Of a stretch of 64,000 nt of DNA, positions 1 to 9,299 are shown one piece after another. The translations under genes and the position numbers were made by a program. Origin of the DNA: Xylanimonas allomyrinae (GTDB lineage Bacteria; Actinomycetota; Actinomycetes; Actinomycetales; Cellulomonadaceae); contig NZ_CP035495.1 in assembly GCF_004135345.1 (NCBI RefSeq), positions 682,001-746,000 of the forward strand. The letters run 5' to 3'. Under the pieces are notes generated by a model, which was given only the letters and a program-made list of their open reading frames with translations, had not been told where the DNA came from and searched no databases. The first letter of the stretch is position 1, and each line of letters starts with the position of its first letter.

Positions 1-1
1 C

Positions 2-133
2 GCCGTGCTGCTCGGCCTCGCGGACCTGGCGGGCCGCACCGTGATCGCACCCGCGCAGCTCCCGGCGGGTCTTGCCGTCGCGCTGCTCGGGGCGCCGTAC
101 TTCGTGTGGCTGCTGGCGCGGTCGCGCCGCTGA
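2..133 (+). CDS. Iron-siderophore ABC transporter permease (FecCD family), C-terminal end
   Basis: Only the last 43 codons lie in the window; the gene begins upstream. The visible peptide is hydrophobic and ends in GAPYFVWLLARSRR, which matches the usual FecCD-family ending (GAP[FY]F-WLL-R). Family members form the membrane channel that imports ferric siderophores with a lipoprotein receptor and an ATPase. Those partners would lie left of the window. The call rests on this short tail, so the exact substrate is unknown. Confidence 0.65.
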   Translation, partial: AVLLGLADLAGRTVIAPAQLPAGLAVALLGAPYFVWLLARSRR

Positions 134-286
134 GGCGGGGCCGCTACGCCGGACGGCCGGTGCGTCCACCCGGGCGCGGCCCGTCGGGCCCCGCCCGCGC
201 ACCGCGCACACGGCCGCCCGCCCAGGGCGAGCGCCCCGGTCGAGGGCCACGCCCAGCGCCCGGCCCTCCGGCGTCGTCGGCGGTGT

Positions 287-1120
287 TCACGGACCATGCA
301 GGGCGAGGGCCGCCGCGCGCCCTCGCTCAAGCCAGGTGACGGTGGTTCCGGCGGGTAGCCGATCCGCGTGGAGGTTCTCGCGTGCCCGTTCTTCGGCTTC
401 GGAGAAGTGCGACCACCCCTCGTAGTGGACGGGCACGACGACGCGCGGCCTCGTCGCGGCGAGGAGTCCCGCCGCGTCCGTGCTGTTCATGGAGTAGCGC
501 AGCGGGCCGGTGAGCGGGAAACGCACCGCTCCGAGATGCAGCAGGAGGACGTCCACGTCCAGATGGCGTGCCGCCCGCCGCAGCGGCCGGTGCAGCACGG
601 TGTCGCCGGTCATCCAGACCGCGGTCCGTGGGCTGCCGGCGAGGGAGACGGCGAACCCGATCACCGTTCCGGCAACGGGCCGGCTCAAGGGCGGCCCGTG
701 CCTGCAGGGTGTGGCCAGGACGTGCAGGTCCGGCCGTCCGACGGCGGAGGCGGTGGTGGCCTGGCCCGGCCGCAGGCCTCGCGTGTTCGGTGCGCGCAGC
801 CGCCGCGCGCCGGGAACGGTGGTCAGGACGGTGCCCGCGGAGGGCAGGAGGCTGCGGCCGTGGTCGTCGAGATTGTCCGCGTGGTGGTCGTGGCTGAGCA
901 GGATCAGGTCCACCGGACCTACCTCGTCGGGCGCGACGGCCGGGCCGGTGGTCTTGGTCGAGCGGGTGCCGAGCCCGAACTCGTACGTGCGTCCGGGAGG
1001 GTCGAACGTGGGGTCGGTCAGGATGCGCCAGCCGGCGAGCTCGATCAGGACGGTGGGCCCGCCCACGTGCGTGACGCTCAGCGTGGGTGAGCCGGCCGGC
1101 GTGGGGTCGATGCCGGTCAC
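287..1120 (-). CDS. MBL-fold metal-dependent hydrolase (UlaG-like)
   Basis: The product is 277 residues from the GTG at 1120, chosen because the conserved N-terminal strand (SVTHVGGPTVLIELAGWRIL) begins just after it; longer reading in this frame only shadows the neighbouring hydrolase. The metal-binding signature LSHDHHADNLD, a downstream GDT motif and the late PVHYEGWSHF segment are typical of the Lactamase_B_2/UlaG branch of the metallo-beta-lactamase fold. Such proteins are cytosolic hydrolases of varied, usually unknown, substrates. It follows an alpha/beta hydrolase on the same strand with a 160-base gap, so the two may be co-transcribed. No specific reaction can be assigned. Confidence 0.8.
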   Translation of the reverse strand: MTGIDPTPAGSPTLSVTHVGGPTVLIELAGWRILTDPTFDPPGRTYEFGLGTRSTKTTGPAVAPDEVGPVDLILLSHDHHADNLDDHGRSLLPSAGTVLTTVPGARRLRAPNTRGLRPGQATTASAVGRPDLHVLATPCRHGPPLSRPVAGTVIGFAVSLAGSPRTAVWMTGDTVLHRPLRRAARHLDVDVLLLHLGAVRFPLTGPLRYSMNSTDAAGLLAATRPRVVVPVHYEGWSHFSEAEERARENLHADRLPAGTTVTWLERGRAAALALHGP

Positions 1121-1280
1121 GCGACGGAGCCCTCGGATTCGGCGCACGCCCGGTCCGAGACCGGGGTGCGGTCGGATGCGTCGCGCGAGCGTGGCGTCGG
1201 GCCGGCGACGGCGGCTGCGGTGGCCTGTCTTCGGACGTTCCGGTGCACGGTTGCGGTCCTCGGGGTGAGGGGTCGCCCGC

Positions 1281-2105
1281 TCAGGCGTCGACGAACGCCA
1301 GCAGGTCGGCGTGAAGGCGGTCGCGGTCGGTGTCGGGCAGGGCGTGGCTGCTGCCCTCGTAGACGGTGAGGGTCGCGCCGTCGACCAGCGCGGCCGACCG
1401 CTTGCCGCCGACGGCGAACGGCACGATCTGGTCGTCGTCGCCGTGGATGACCAAGGTCGGCACGTCGACCTTGGCCAGGTCGGGACGGAAGTCCGTGGCG
1501 GAGAACGCCGCGATGCACTCGTATGCGCCGCGGTGGCCGGCGGCCAGACCCTGGAGCCAGAACGCGTCGCGGAACCCTTGGTCGACGTCCTGGTGCCGGT
1601 TGTGGCCGAAGAACGGGCCGTCGGCAAGGTCTCGGTAGAGCTGGGACCGGTTGGCCTTCTCGCCCGCGCGGATCGTGTCGAAGACCTCGATCGGCAGGCC
1701 GTCAGGGTTGTCGTCGGTTTGCAGCATCAGGGGCGGGACCGCCGAGACGAGGACGAGCCTGGCCACGCGGGCGGTGCCGTGCCGCCCGATGTAGCGGACG
1801 ATCTCGCCACCGCCGGTCGAGTGGCCGACCAGGGTCAGGTCGTGCAGGTCGAGCGTGTCGATCAGGCAGGCGAGGTCGTCGGCGTAGGTGTCCATCTCGT
1901 TGCCGCCCCACGTCTGGCTGGACTTGCCGTGCCCGCGCCGGTCGTGCGCGATGGCGCGGTGACCGTGCTCGGCGAGGAACAGCGCGGCCGCCTCCCACGC
2001 GTCGGAGTTGAGCGGCCAGCCGTGGCTGAGCAGGACGGGCGTCCCGCCGGTGCCCCAGTCCTTGTAGAAGATCTGGGCGCCGTCATCGGTGGTGACGTAG
2101 GGCAT
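1281..2105 (-). CDS. Alpha/beta hydrolase (non-heme chloroperoxidase/esterase family)
   Basis: The product is 274 residues. The nucleophile elbow GHSTGG puts Ser at residue 96; the HGDDDQIVP segment (about 221-229) carries the acid, and His254 in GSSHALPD completes the triad. The oxyanion motif [11 protein letters not shown] near residue 27 is characteristic of cofactor-free haloperoxidase-like esterases. There is no signal peptide, so it is cytosolic. Proteins of this family hydrolyse esters and can make peracids in vitro; the natural substrate is usually unknown. The start codon is followed by the canonical [18 protein letters not shown] opening. Confidence 0.88.
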   Translation of the reverse strand: MPYVTTDDGAQIFYKDWGTGGTPVLLSHGWPLNSDAWEAAALFLAEHGHRAIAHDRRGHGKSSQTWGGNEMDTYADDLACLIDTLDLHDLTLVGHSTGGGEIVRYIGRHGTARVARLVLVSAVPPLMLQTDDNPDGLPIEVFDTIRAGEKANRSQLYRDLADGPFFGHNRHQDVDQGFRDAFWLQGLAAGHRGAYECIAAFSATDFRPDLAKVDVPTLVIHGDDDQIVPFAVGGKRSAALVDGATLTVYEGSSHALPDTDRDRLHADLLAFVDA

Positions 2106-2201
2106 GGCGACCTCCTCGGGTCCGGTCGTGTTCTGGCCGTTCGACCTTGCCCCGCGGCGTGACGTGTCCGGACCACGTGCTCCCCGTAGTCCGTGCTGCG
2201 C

Positions 2202-4954
2202 CTACGGCGTGGTCGTGTGGCCTGCGGCCGACGGCGTGAGCCGGTCGGCCAGCTGCCGCCGCGAGGACACTCCGAGCTTCTGGAAGACCTTGCGCAGGTG
2301 GTAGTCGACCGTGTTCGTGCTGATGAACAGGTTCGCGGCGATCTCGGAGTTGGTGCGTCCTTGCGCGGCGAGCCGCGCGACCGTGTGCTCCTGGGTTGTC
2401 AGGTCGGAGCGTCGCGGCGCGCTCTCGACGTCACCGGCGTCTCCGAGGGCCGCCAGCTCGGCGGTGGTGCGGGCGACGAACAGGTCGGCACCGCTGCGCC
2501 GGAAGTGCCTGAGGGCGAGGTGGAGCTGTTCGCCTGCCGCGTGGCGTCGGCGCGCGCGGCGGAGCCATTCCCCGTACACGAGGTGGGACCGTGCCAGGTC
2601 CATCTCTGCCCCGGTCGTCCCGAGGGCCTCGATCGACGCCCGGTGGTGCGGCTCGGCGTCGTCCGCGCTGGTCAGCGCGAGCGCTCGTTCGGCCACGCCG
2701 CGGCACCATGCGGAGCGGTTCGCGTCGGCCAGCGACGTCAGCAGCCGCGAGACCGTGGCTGCCTCCTGCGGGTGCCGGCTGCGTGCCGCGGCCTCGACGT
2801 AGTCGGGGTACTGGACGGGTGTGGCCTGGAGGAACGGGTCGTCGACGAGCGGGCCGAGGCGGTCGAACGCGCTCTGGTAGCGGCCTTCGGCCAGGTCGCG
2901 GACCGCGAGCGACGCGGTGCCGGACGCCGCGACCCCGCCGAAACCCGTCCGGGCCGCGTCCTGTGCCATGCCCTCGACGACGTCGCAGGCGGTGCCGGTC
3001 CAGGCCAGGACCGCGACGTTGGGGACGTTCTCGCCGTCGTAGCCCATCGCTCGCCGCACCTCGCGCACCAGCTCCTCGACCCGGACGGCCCGGCGCACGG
3101 TGCCGCCCCACAGGTCCGAGAGGGCCGTGGTCCACAGGAGGCTGTCGAGCGCTTGCAGCGCGCCCGTGTCTCGCGCGGCCTTCGCCGCGTGCTCAAGTGC
3201 GGCCGAACGTCCTGCCGCGTCCCACAGGAACGTCCCGAGCGATGCGACGGCCGAACCCAGGTGCATCATCTCGGCGTCGGGCAGGGTGCGGATCGCGTCG
3301 AAGGCGGCTCGGGCCGGGGCGACGGCCTCGGCGTAGGGGAGGAGGATGATGGCTCCCAGCCCGCGCAGGATCTGCGACGTCGGGCCCCCGGCGAGGTCGG
3401 CGCCGGCGACGAGCCGGTGCCCCAGTTCGTCGCGCGTGACGCCGTTCATGAGCCGGTCCGCGACGACGCATCGCTCGAACGCGTGCAGCAGCGCGCGCTG
3501 TTCGCGCGCCGTGTCCCGCCCGCGGTGGAACTCGTCGGCCGCGTCCAGGTACGCCGCCGTGCCCCGCGCACACCGTCGGCGTCGGCCGAGAAGAGGCCGA
3601 GCGCGCTGCGCACGGTGACCGCTCGGCCTCGCGTGACGGCGTCGACTGCGGTCACGTCGATCTGGCCGACGAGCCGCTGGGCGACGTGGGCGGCCCCTGC
3701 CGCCAGGGCCGCCTCGGCCGCGCCGATCTGTCGTGAGTCACGGTCCGGCCCGGGCAGGCTGAGCTCTGCCGCGCGGGCGAGGATCGTCGCCTGCGACGCC
3801 AGACCGCCGCGCTGTGCGGCCAGGTCGGCTGCGTGTGCGAGCCGGTCGGCGACCGCTGGGTCGGTGCCCAGGACGGTCCGGGCGGCATGCCAGGCCTCCA
3901 CCTCCACCAGGCCGAGAGCGTCGGCCGCGCAGGCGAGGGCGCGGTGCGCCCGCCGTCGTTCGGCCCCCGGCGCCGCGTTGTAGACGGCCGACCGCACCAG
4001 CGGGTGCCGGAACCGCACGACGGGCGCCAGTTCCACCAGGCCGGCGACCTCGGCCCGGTCGCTGCCGTCCGGGCTCAGGCCCAGGTGCTCGGCCGCCGCG
4101 GCCAGGAGGTCGACGTTGCCGGTCGAGTCGGCGGCGGCCAGCAACACCCAGGTCTGGACCTGCGGATCGGCCTGCCGCACCTGACGGATGTAGTGCGCCT
4201 CGAGATGCCGGCCGACGGGGACGGGCGCGTCGGAGAGTCCCAGGTCGGGTCGCTCGTGCACGAGCACCTCGCCGGCCAGATCGACCAGGGCCAGCGGGTT
4301 GCCGCCGGTGGCCCGGGCGATCGCAGCGGCCGCCGACGGCGCGAGCGGCGCGGCCGCGGAGCGGTTGAGAAGCCGCACCGCTGCGTCCAGGGTCAGGCCG
4401 GTCAGGACGAGCCGCGGGACACCGCCCATGCGGTCGACCACGTCGGCGTCGTCTCTGGCCGCGAGGACGACGGCGACGTGCTCGACGGCCAGGCGGCGGG
4501 CCACGAACGCCAGCACGTCCAGGCTCTCAGCGTCGATCAGGTGCGCGTCGTCGACGACGCACACCACGGGCGCGCGAGCGCCCGCCGCCGCGAGGAGCCC
4601 CAGCACCCCGAGCCCGACGAGGAACCGGTCCGGCGCCGGGCCGTCCGTCATCCCGGACGCGACCTGCACGGCCTGCCGCTGACGTTCGGGCAGCTGTGCG
4701 TGGTGCTCGTGAAGGGCGGCGGCGAGCCGCTGCACGGCGGCGAACGGCATGGCCGACTCCGACTCGTACCCGTCGAGCCGCACGAGATCGACGCCCGCGT
4801 CCCTGATCGCCTCGGCGACGAGGTACGTCTTGCCGATCCCTGGTTCGCCGAGGACCAGCAGCGCGCCCCCGCGTCCGTTGCGTGCGCCACCGACGAGCGT
4901 CGCCAGCGTGCGCAGCTCCTCGTCGCGACCCAGCACGCCGCCGGCGGTCGTCAT
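2202..4954 (-). CDS. LuxR-family LAL-type ATPase regulator, frameshifted as sequenced
   Basis: This is a large MalT/LAL-type transcription activator. From the ATG at 4954 the N-terminal AAA-like ATPase shows a Walker A (GEPGIGKT) and a Walker B (VVCVVDDAH). The middle is helical repeat-like, and the C-terminus is a LuxR helix-turn-helix (LTTQEHTVARLAAQGRTNSE, then NTVDYHLRKVFQKLGV). The reading frame breaks near 3560-3575, in a GGGGC run: upstream coding ends in SALGLFSADADGVRG, and downstream coding resumes with TAAYLDAADEFHRGRDTA. One added base gives a single 917-residue protein, the usual LAL size. The secreted hydrolase at 5063 is divergent and could be a target. I consider sequence error likelier than a true pseudogene. 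Confidence 0.82.
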
Positions 4955-5062
4955 GAGCCCACCGTAGGACGGCTCGCGCGGGACTACGCGGCGCACGTGG
5001 TCCAGTTCACCCGCCGTCGTACCGATGATCGTCGCGTCCCCACCCCGACAGGAGGCTTCCCG

Positions 5063-5905
5063 ATGACCAGGAGAGGCATCAGCCGCCCCACCGCACTGAT
5101 CGCCGCGCTCGCCGCGGCCCTGCTCGCGCTCGCACCCGCAGCCGGCTCGGCGTCGCCTGCGCGCTCGCACGGCTCGCACGGCGGGGGCACAGGCTCCCAC
5201 GCGAAGCCCACCATCGTTCTCGTCCACGGGGCGTTCGCCGACTCCAGCGGCTGGGACGCCGTCGCCGCGCGCCTGATCGAACGTGGCTACCCCGTCCTGG
5301 CGTTCCCCAACCCGCTGCGCGGCCCGGTGACCGACGGGGAGTACCTGCGTCAGTTCCTCGACACCGTCTCCGGGCCCGTGGTGCTCGTCGGGCACTCCTA
5401 CGGCGGCGCCGTCATCACCAACGCCGCGACCGGCGACCCCGACGTCGAAGCGCTCGTGTACGTCGCCGCCTACGCGCCGGCCGAGGGGGAGAGCGTTGCC
5501 GCCGCCAACGAGCTCGGCGGCGGTCACACCGTCGTCACCGACCACCTCGTGCTGCGCCCGTATCCTGGAGCGCCCGCGGGCGACGCGGACGCCTACATCG
5601 ATCCCGCCTGGTTCCACCAGCTCTTCGCCCAGGACCTCCCGCGCGACACGGCACGCGTCATGGCCGCCAGCCAGCGCCCCGGCGCGCTGGGCGCGCTGCT
5701 CACCCCGTCCGGCGCCCCGGCCTGGGCCGACATCCCCAGCTGGTACGTCGTGGCGAAGCAGGACCGCATCATCCCGCCCGAGGCCGAGCGGGCGATGGCC
5801 AGGCGGGCCGGAGCACTCACCATCGAGGTCAAGAGCTCGCATGTCGTCATGGTGACCGAGCCCGGCACCGTCACCAAGGTCATCCTCGACGCTGCGCGCG
5901 ACTGA
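5063..5905 (+). CDS. Secreted alpha/beta hydrolase
   Basis: The product is 280 residues from the ATG at 5063, preceded by GGAGG at 5051-5055. Residues 1-32 form a signal peptide (basic MTRRG, a hydrophobic Ala/Leu core, and an Ala-rich cleavage region near GSASPA), followed by a short Ser/His/Gly linker. The fold shows VLVHGAFADSSGW (oxyanion region), GHSYGG (nucleophile Ser), a KQDRIIPPE acid loop and a late SSHVVMVTEP His. This matches the AB_hydrolase_6 group of exported esterases. It diverges from the LAL regulator. The substrate is unknown. Confidence 0.87.
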   Translation: MTRRGISRPTALIAALAAALLALAPAAGSASPARSHGSHGGGTGSHAKPTIVLVHGAFADSSGWDAVAARLIERGYPVLAFPNPLRGPVTDGEYLRQFLDTVSGPVVLVGHSYGGAVITNAATGDPDVEALVYVAAYAPAEGESVAAANELGGGHTVVTDHLVLRPYPGAPAGDADAYIDPAWFHQLFAQDLPRDTARVMAASQRPGALGALLTPSGAPAWADIPSWYVVAKQDRIIPPEAERAMARRAGALTIEVKSSHVVMVTEPGTVTKVILDAARD

Positions 5906-6013
5906 CGGCGTCGGCCGCACGCGGTCGCCACCGCCTGCGCCCGGTGTCGCGCCCGCGCCGACCGGCCCGTGCCGGTGCCGCCCGCGCGGCGTCGCCCGAT
6001 CGACGGCCCGAGC

Positions 6014-7173
6014 TCAGACCGCCGTGCGCTCGCCGAGCCAGGGCGCGAGGACGTCGTCGCGGCCGAGCCAGCGCAGGCCGCCGTCTGCGGCTTCGCCGGG
6101 GGTGGCGAGCGCCGTGCGGAAGGCGTCGCTGATCCGCTGCCGCAAGACCTGCGCATCTGCGTCGTCGCCCGCGCCGACGACGCAGATGCGCGTGCGCGGG
6201 CCGGACCCGGTCATGGCCTCGCCCCAGGGGCCGAGGCCGGCGATGCACGTCTGGCCGCCGGCCGAGTCCCACAGGCAGGCCGAGTCGGGCCGGTTGGCGA
6301 CGTGGAAGACGCCGCGGGAGCGGATCCGGCCGGTGCCGAGCGCTTCGACCTGGGCCAGCAGACGCTCGGGGTCGAACGCCTGGGACGAGTCGAGCACGAG
6401 GGTCCAGCTGCGGTCCCCGCCCGGCCCGTGCGCCCCGCCGATGGCGTCTGCGCCTCGCGCGCGCAGCGGGTTGGCTCGCCGCTCGGCGGCGACCGGGTCG
6501 TGCCGGAGGGCGGCGAGGTCTGCGGCGTCGAGGTGGTGGAGGCCGTCGGTGCGGGTGGTTCCCTCGCCGCGCAGCCGGTCCACCAGTCCGAGGCCGGTGG
6601 GGGACGTCCCCGTGGTGACGACGAGGTCGGCTTGCTCGAGCTGGGCCGCGAGCGCCTCGCCGACGGAGCGTTCGTCGTCGTCGGCGAGCTCCAGGCCGCG
6701 GTCCCCGCAGAGCTGGTCGCCGAGGAGGTCTTCTTCGAGGGTGTCCACGTCGGCGACTGCCGCGGTGGTCGCCAGCCGGTAGCGCGCCAGCGGGCCTCCC
6801 GGCTCGGTGGCGATCTCGAGGGCGCGGACGACGGCGATCGGCTCGGCCGTGGCGGGCAGGGCGAGTACCGCGTCGGTCCATCGTCCGTCGTCGGCGAGGC
6901 GGGTGAGCGTGGGGATCGCGTCCTCGCGCACGCAGCACGACAGGCACGCGTGCTCCAGGGGCAGCAGTGCGTCCTCGACGACGCCGCTCGCGTCGACGAC
7001 GACGCGCCGCAGGGCGCCGTCGTCGACGAGCAGGTCGTGGCGGACGGCGACGGTGCCGGGTGAGCCGAGCACGATGCCGGTGACGGCGGCGTCGCGCAGC
7101 ACGGGGTCGATGGCGGCCAGCACGCTGAGGCGGAGCTTCTCGGGCGTGCCGGGGGCGGGGGAGCGGGGTGCAC
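6014..7173 (-). CDS. CobW-like zinc-locus protein lacking a P-loop; N-terminal frame uncertain
   Basis: The coding frame ending at 6014 reads a CobW/COG0523-like protein: the metal-binding CLSCC motif, LPATAEPIAVVRAL, and a C-terminal CobW_C-like region (FHVANRPDSACLWDSAGGQ). The N-terminus (LSVLAAIDPVLRDAAVTGIV) has no GxxGxGKT P-loop, as in the actinobacterial branch linked to zinc-independent ribosomal genes. A strong Shine-Dalgarno (AAGGAGG) sits just before a GTG at 7173, but this GTG is one base out of frame with the coding region; a base is probably missing from the C/G runs at 7151-7169. The first in-frame start seen is the GTG at 7123 (369 residues). The likely role is zinc allocation under Zur control. 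Confidence 0.75.
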
Positions 7174-7185
7174 GAAGCCTCCTTG

Positions 7186-7202
7186 TTGAGAACGGTTCTC
7201 GG
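7186..7202. promoter_or_regulatory. Zur-like operator, CobW side
   Basis: This is the perfect inverted repeat GAGAAC-G-GTTCTC (7188-7200), in the divergent intergenic region and within 20 bases of the CobW-like gene's ribosome-binding site. The AT-containing palindrome in a very GC-rich context, next to zinc-independent ribosomal proteins, is the classic position of a Zur site. Assignment to Zur is inferred from gene content. Confidence 0.65.
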
Positions 7203-7221
7203 TTGTGCTTCACTATAGCCG

Positions 7222-7240
7222 GTTGAGAAGCGTTCTCAAC
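7222..7240. promoter_or_regulatory. Zur-like operator, ribosomal-protein side
   Basis: This is a 19-base perfect inverted repeat, GTTGAGAA-GCG-TTCTCAAC, 28 bases before rpmB. It shares the TTGAGAA half-site with the first palindrome at 7186. Two copies suggest independent control of the two divergent transcripts by the same repressor. Confidence 0.7.
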
Positions 7241-7268
7241 AACCCTTTCATGCGACGAAGGAGGCACG

Positions 7269-7505
7269 GTGTCAGCCCGCTGCCAGGTGCTCGGAACCAT
7301 CCCGGGCTTCGGAAACTCGATATCCCACTCCCATGTGCGCACCAAGCGCCGGTGGAACCCGAACATCCAGACCAAGCACTACTGGGTGCCCTCGCTGGGC
7401 CGCAAGGTCACGCTGCAGGTCAGCGCCAAGGGGATCAAGACCATCGACCGGCAGGGGATCGACGCCGTCGTCGCGCGCATCCTCGCCCGAGGGGAGAGGG
7501 TCTGA
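7269..7505 (+). CDS. rpmB: 50S ribosomal protein L28, zinc-independent paralogue
   Basis: The product is 78 residues and has the L28 signature [21 protein letters not shown]. The GTG start at 7269 is preceded by GAAGGAGG. Only Cys5 remains of the cysteine set that binds zinc in the C+ form, which marks this as the C- paralogue made under zinc starvation. It opens a six-gene operon; its TGA overlaps the rpmG ATG by one base. Confidence 0.93.
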   Translation: MSARCQVLGTIPGFGNSISHSHVRTKRRWNPNIQTKHYWVPSLGRKVTLQVSAKGIKTIDRQGIDAVVARILARGERV

Positions 7506-7669
7506 TGGCCCGCACCGACCTGCGCCCGATCGTCAAGCTGCGCTCGACCGCCGGCACGGGCTTCACGTACGTGACGCGCAAGAACCGGCGCAACGACCCC
7601 GACCGGATCGTGCTCAAGAAGTACGACCCGGTGGTCCGCAAGCACGTCGACTTCCGCGAAGAGCGCTGA
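7505..7669 (+). CDS. rpmG: 50S ribosomal protein L33, zinc-independent paralogue
   Basis: The product is 54 residues: [16 protein letters not shown], then [20 protein letters not shown]. It has no cysteine, so it is the C- form that does not need zinc. It is translationally coupled to rpmB and to rpsN by one-base stop/start overlaps (TGATG). It replaces the zinc-bound L33 in the large subunit when Zur is released. Confidence 0.94.
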   Translation: MARTDLRPIVKLRSTAGTGFTYVTRKNRRNDPDRIVLKKYDPVVRKHVDFREER

Positions 7670-7974
7670 TGGCCAAGAAGTCGAAGATCGCCGCGAACGA
7701 GCGCCGCCGTGCCGTCGTGGCCCGGTACGCCGCCCGGCGCGCCGAGCTCAAGGCCGTGATCGTGGCGCCGTCGTCGAGCGCCGAGCAGCGCGCGGCCGCG
7801 GCCGCCGAACTGCGGCGCCAGCCGCGCGACGCCAGTCCCGTGCGCGTACGCAACCGCGACGCGGCAGACGGACGCCCGCGCGCCTATCTGCGCGCGTTCG
7901 GGCTCTCGCGCATTAACGTGCGCACCCTCGCCCACCGTGGCGAGCTGCCCGGCGTGACCAAGTCCAGCTGGTGA
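7669..7974 (+). CDS. rpsN: 30S ribosomal protein S14, zinc-independent long form
   Basis: The product is 101 residues. It opens [20 protein letters not shown] and ends in [20 protein letters not shown], the classic S14 C-terminus. The length and the absence of the CxxC-CxxC zinc ribbon identify the long C- form. It overlaps rpmG by one base and lies in the same Zur-linked operon. Confidence 0.94.
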   Translation: MAKKSKIAANERRRAVVARYAARRAELKAVIVAPSSSAEQRAAAAAELRRQPRDASPVRVRNRDAADGRPRAYLRAFGLSRINVRTLAHRGELPGVTKSSW

Positions 7975-7995
7975 CCAGCGAACCCGAGGAGAACA

Positions 7996-8277
7996 GTGAA
8001 GAAGGACATCCACCCCGCCTACGGGCCCGTCGTCTTCCGCGATGCGAGCGCCGGGTTCGCCTTCCTGACCCGCTCGACCCTGAGCGCGGACGTCCCGGGT
8101 GGGCCAGGGCGCCCCGCGAAGACCATCGAGTGGGACGACGGCCGCACCTACCCCGTCGTCGACGTGGAGATCTCCAGCGCGTCCCACCCCTTCTGGACCG
8201 GCAGCGCGCGCGTCGTCGACACCGCAGGCCGCGTCGAGAAGTTCCGACGGCGCTACGCCGCGAAGGAGGCACGGTGA
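7996..8277 (+). CDS. rpmE2: 50S ribosomal protein L31 type B
   Basis: The product is 93 residues from the GTG at 7996. The opening [20 protein letters not shown] and the motif SHPFWTG are type B L31, which lacks the CxxC zinc pair of type A. Its stop overlaps the GTG of rpmJ. The type B form replaces zinc L31 during zinc limitation. Confidence 0.94.
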   Translation: MKKDIHPAYGPVVFRDASAGFAFLTRSTLSADVPGGPGRPAKTIEWDDGRTYPVVDVEISSASHPFWTGSARVVDTAGRVEKFRRRYAAKEAR

Positions 8278-8396
8278 AGGTTCGCGCCTCCCTGCGCTCG
8301 CTCAAGCTCGCTCCGGGCTCCAAGGTCGTCCGGCGCCGCGGCAAGACGTACGTCATCAACAAGCAGAACCCCCGGTTCAAGGCCCGTCAGGGCTGA
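8274..8396 (+). CDS. rpmJ: 50S ribosomal protein L36, cysteine-free form
   Basis: The product is 40 residues: [20 protein letters not shown], then [18 protein letters not shown]. The GTG start (8274-8276) overlaps the rpmE TGA, and the start is preceded by AAGGAGG inside rpmE. The usual CxxC-CH zinc site of L36 is absent, as in YkgO-type paralogues. Confidence 0.92.
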   Translation: MKVRASLRSLKLAPGSKVVRRRGKTYVINKQNPRFKARQG

Positions 8397-8426
8397 GAAC
8401 ACCGCTAGAGAGACGAGGAGGGCGCC

Positions 8427-8594
8427 ATGGCAGTCCCGAAGAGGAAGACGTCGAGATCCCGCACACGGTCCCGTCGGGCACGATGGACGGCCTCGGAGCC
8501 GGCGCTGGTCCCCGTCGTCGTGCAGGGCAGGACCGTCCTCGTGCCGCCGCGGCTGACGCGGGCGGTCCGGCGGGGACTGGTCGCGGCCGACTGA
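8427..8594 (+). CDS. rpmF: 50S ribosomal protein L32, zinc-independent paralogue
   Basis: The product is 55 residues from the ATG at 8427, with GAGGAGG at 8415-8421. It opens MAVPKRKTSRSRTRSRRARW, the L32 signature, and has no cysteine where C+ L32 carries a zinc ribbon. It is the last gene of the rpmB-rpmG-rpsN-rpmE-rpmJ-rpmF operon, 30 bases after rpmJ. Confidence 0.9.
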   Translation: MAVPKRKTSRSRTRSRRARWTASEPALVPVVVQGRTVLVPPRLTRAVRRGLVAAD

Positions 8595-8705
8595 CGCGGG
8601 CACCCCGTCGCCTGGCGGCGTGCGAGGCCCGGCGCCGCGCCGGCCGCCCTGCACGCCTCTGCGCTGATAGCGTCGCCAGCCACGTGATCACGATCGGGAG
8701 GGTCC

Positions 8706-9218
8706 ATGCGCGGGATGCGGGCGGTAGGGGCATCAGCCTTGCTGATGGCGGCTCTGATGGCGGCAGGCTGTGACGCTGCAGGCGGCGCGGAGCCCGAGCC
8801 CGACCCCGCACGGGAGGCGGAGCAGGGTGACGAGGCTCAGGCGGACGCGGCCCCGGACGAAGCGCCCACGGCTGACGCTGCACGGGAGGCCGCCGCGTGC
8901 GCGGCCGTCTCCGACGTCATGACGATCGTCGAGAACGCCGACAACGCACTGCGCGAGGGCCGCATGACCGCCCAGGAACAGCGAGGCTGGTACGGAGTTG
9001 CGACACGCTCGCTCGGCCGCATCCCCGCGGCCGGTGCCGGTGCTGTCAGCCAGGGGGTCGCCGACCTGCAGGCGGCTGCCCCCGCGGTCGACGCCGGGGC
9101 GGCCGACGAGCCCGCCGGGATCGGGACGGCGGCCTGGGACGACGCCCTGGCCGCGCTCGCCGAGCCCTGCCTGGCGGCGGACGCGGAACTGACCGTCTCC
9201 GCCTTCACCGGTGGCTGA
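8706..9218 (+). CDS. Putative lipoprotein
   Basis: The product is 170 residues from the ATG at 8706, preceded by GGGAGGG. A lipoprotein signal peptide ends in the lipobox LMAAGC (Cys22), and a Glu/Asp/Pro/Ala-rich linker follows to about residue 60. The rest is a helical domain with two Cys (near 65 and 157) that could form a disulfide. I recognise no family. It is predicted to be anchored to the outer face of the membrane. Confidence 0.75.
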   Translation: MRGMRAVGASALLMAALMAAGCDAAGGAEPEPDPAREAEQGDEAQADAAPDEAPTADAAREAAACAAVSDVMTIVENADNALREGRMTAQEQRGWYGVATRSLGRIPAAGAGAVSQGVADLQAAAPAVDAGAADEPAGIGTAAWDDALAALAEPCLAADAELTVSAFTGG

Positions 9219-9299
9219 CGTCGTCCCGCACACGGTCGCCGACGGCCACGTGCCGCGCAGTGCGCCGACCGGTGCGCGCCCGGCGCGGCGGGCCGACCG

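Noticed and set aside
134-286. Small plus-strand open frames beyond the FecCD end (from about 72 and 106)
   Set aside because: They are Arg/Pro/Ala-rich frames crossing the permease end and the minus-strand MBL gene, with no ribosome-binding site or family match.
3560-3575. Programmed frameshift in the LAL regulator
   Set aside because: There is no slippery heptamer or strong downstream stem, and the same kind of slip recurs in many unrelated genes at G/C runs. Sequence error is simpler.
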